Source: Limnohabitans sp. (lineage in GTDB: Bacteria; Pseudomonadota; Gammaproteobacteria; Burkholderiales; Burkholderiaceae_C). Taken from it: DNA of 7,140 nt. The notes under the pieces are model-generated. The model worked only from the letters and a program-made list of their open reading frames with translations. It made no database searches and had not been told where the DNA came from. Position 1 is the first letter of the stretch. The number at the start of each line of letters is the position of its first letter. Shown here piece after piece: positions 6,340-7,140 of this stretch. Both the position numbers and the translations under genes were made by a program. The stretch lies in assembly GCA_015657605.1 (NCBI GenBank), contig JACDQO010000472.1:1-7140 (forward strand). Direction: 5' to 3'.

Positions 6340-6367
6340 AGGCCCAAAGCCCCTACACTTGGGGCCT
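6340..6367 (+). other. Hairpin directly before the aroB start
   Basis: AGGCCC (6340-6345) can pair with GGGCCT (6362-6367), the six bases right before the aroB ATG; alternatively GCCCC (6349-6353) pairs with GGGGC (6361-6365). Either fold would cover the only purine-rich stretch (TTGGGG, 6359-6364) available as a ribosome-binding site. This could limit aroB initiation, but in G+C-rich spacers such pairings are common by chance. Confidence 0.25.
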
Positions 6368-7140
6368 ATGTCTGAGACCACATCCTCCCTCCAAACGGTT
6401 GCCATTTCGCTGGACGACCGCAGTTACGACATCCAGATTGGCCAAGGCTTGTTGAGCAGCCCTGCTGCTTGGACCGGTTTGCCCAAGGCCAAGACCGCCA
6501 TGATCGTGACCAACGACACGATTGCGCCACTCTACGAAGCCGCTTTGCGCCGTTTCATCGCTCCGCATTACCAGCAGGTGCACACCGTGGTGCTGCCCGA
6601 CGGCGAGGCGCACAAAGACTGGCAGACCTTGAACCTGATTTTTGACGCGTTGCTGGGCCAAGGCTGCGACCGAAAAACGGTGCTGTTTGCCTTGGGTGGC
6701 GGTGTGGTGGGCGACATGACGGGCTTTGCGGCGGCGAGCTACATGCGCGGTGTGCCCTTTGTGCAGGTGCCGACCACGCTCTTGTCGCAGGTCGATTCGT
6801 CGGTGGGCGGTAAGACCGCCATCAACCACCCGTTGGGCAAAAACATGATCGGCGCGTTTTACCAACCCGTGCGCGTGGTCTGTGACCTGAACACCCTGGC
6901 CACACTGCCCCCGCGTGAGCTGAGCGCGGGCTTGGCCGAAGTCATCAAATACGGCCCGATTGCCGACATGGCTTTTCTGGACTGGATCGAGGCGAACATC
7001 GAGGCTCTGATGGCGCAAGACCCCGTCGCAATGGCGCACGCAGTCAAGCGAAGCTGCGAGATCAAGGCCTGGGTGGTTGGGCAAGAACGAGCGCGAAGCG
7101 GGTCTGCGCGCCAATCTTGAATTTTGGCCACACCTTTGGG
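6368..7140 (+). CDS. aroB: 3-Dehydroquinate synthase; partial, with two single-base insertions near the window end
   Basis: Cytoplasmic NAD- and metal-dependent enzyme converting DAHP to 3-dehydroquinate, the second step of the shikimate pathway. Visible from the ATG at 6368: PDGEAHK (77-83), the NAD-binding [11 protein letters not shown] (110-120), [21 protein letters not shown] (133-153) with the conserved Lys149, [10 protein letters not shown] (158-167), and [12 protein letters not shown] (185-196) with the metal ligand Glu191. After Gln239 (7084) the frame reads into a stop at 7118-7120. Removing one A near 7086-7087 restores DEREAGLRA, and removing one A near 7113-7114 restores ILNFGHTFG, the conserved segment holding a metal-binding His. 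So the gene is a normal aroB carrying two +1 insertions, either sequence errors or real damage. About the last third lies beyond the window. Confidence 0.93.

Noticed and set aside
6353..7114. 253-codon minus-strand open frame antisense to aroB
   Set aside because: It is a shadow of aroB, with the same composition bias and no recognisable family.

Overview
The window carries a classic betaproteobacterial gene neighbourhood: a divergent mrcA/ponA (penicillin-binding protein 1A), then pilM-pilN-pilO/P-pilQ, then aroK and aroB. This order, the G+C-rich sequence and the heavy use of TTG for leucine suggest a member of the Burkholderiales, most likely a Comamonadaceae relative (perhaps a freshwater Limnohabitans-like lineage). 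The genus is inference; the gene order and protein families are directly visible. No RNA genes, CRISPR arrays, insertion sequences or long repeats were seen.

Left part (1-1442, minus strand): the N-terminal part of PBP1A, cut by the window edge before its transpeptidase active site. It carries one clear -1 frameshift near 777 and, just after the glycosyltransferase start of the gene, a pair of compensating indels (about 1013-1034) that scramble six residues next to the conserved AST-I-T-M-Q motif. The short spacer 1443-1629 holds a probable -10 box for mrcA and several small palindromes in front of pilM.

Centre (1630-5622, plus strand): four genes joined by three successive 4-bp ATGA overlaps, encoding the alignment subcomplex and the outer-membrane secretin of the type IV pilus / competence pilus machine. 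They sit at the canonical chromosomal locus but are all unusual. PilM is short and seems to lack the actin-like nucleotide-binding core. PilN has a long Pro/Ala-rich tail and an extra C-terminal segment. PilO and PilP are fused into one polypeptide, so PilP has no lipobox. PilQ is a stripped-down secretin without visible AMIN domains. Together they make a compact, HofMNOPQ-like version of the machine in which the inner-membrane/periplasmic bridge to the secretin is built from fewer chains. This is the most interesting content of the window.

Right part (5623-7140, plus strand): a 124-bp spacer with two mutually exclusive hairpins, one ending in a T-run, then aroK (shikimate kinase) and aroB (3-dehydroquinate synthase), two steps of the shikimate pathway. 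aroB runs off the window and carries two single-base insertions near its end (about 7086 and 7113). Indels are thus found in both flanking housekeeping genes but not in the pil genes; sequencing error in a draft or metagenomic contig is the simplest explanation.
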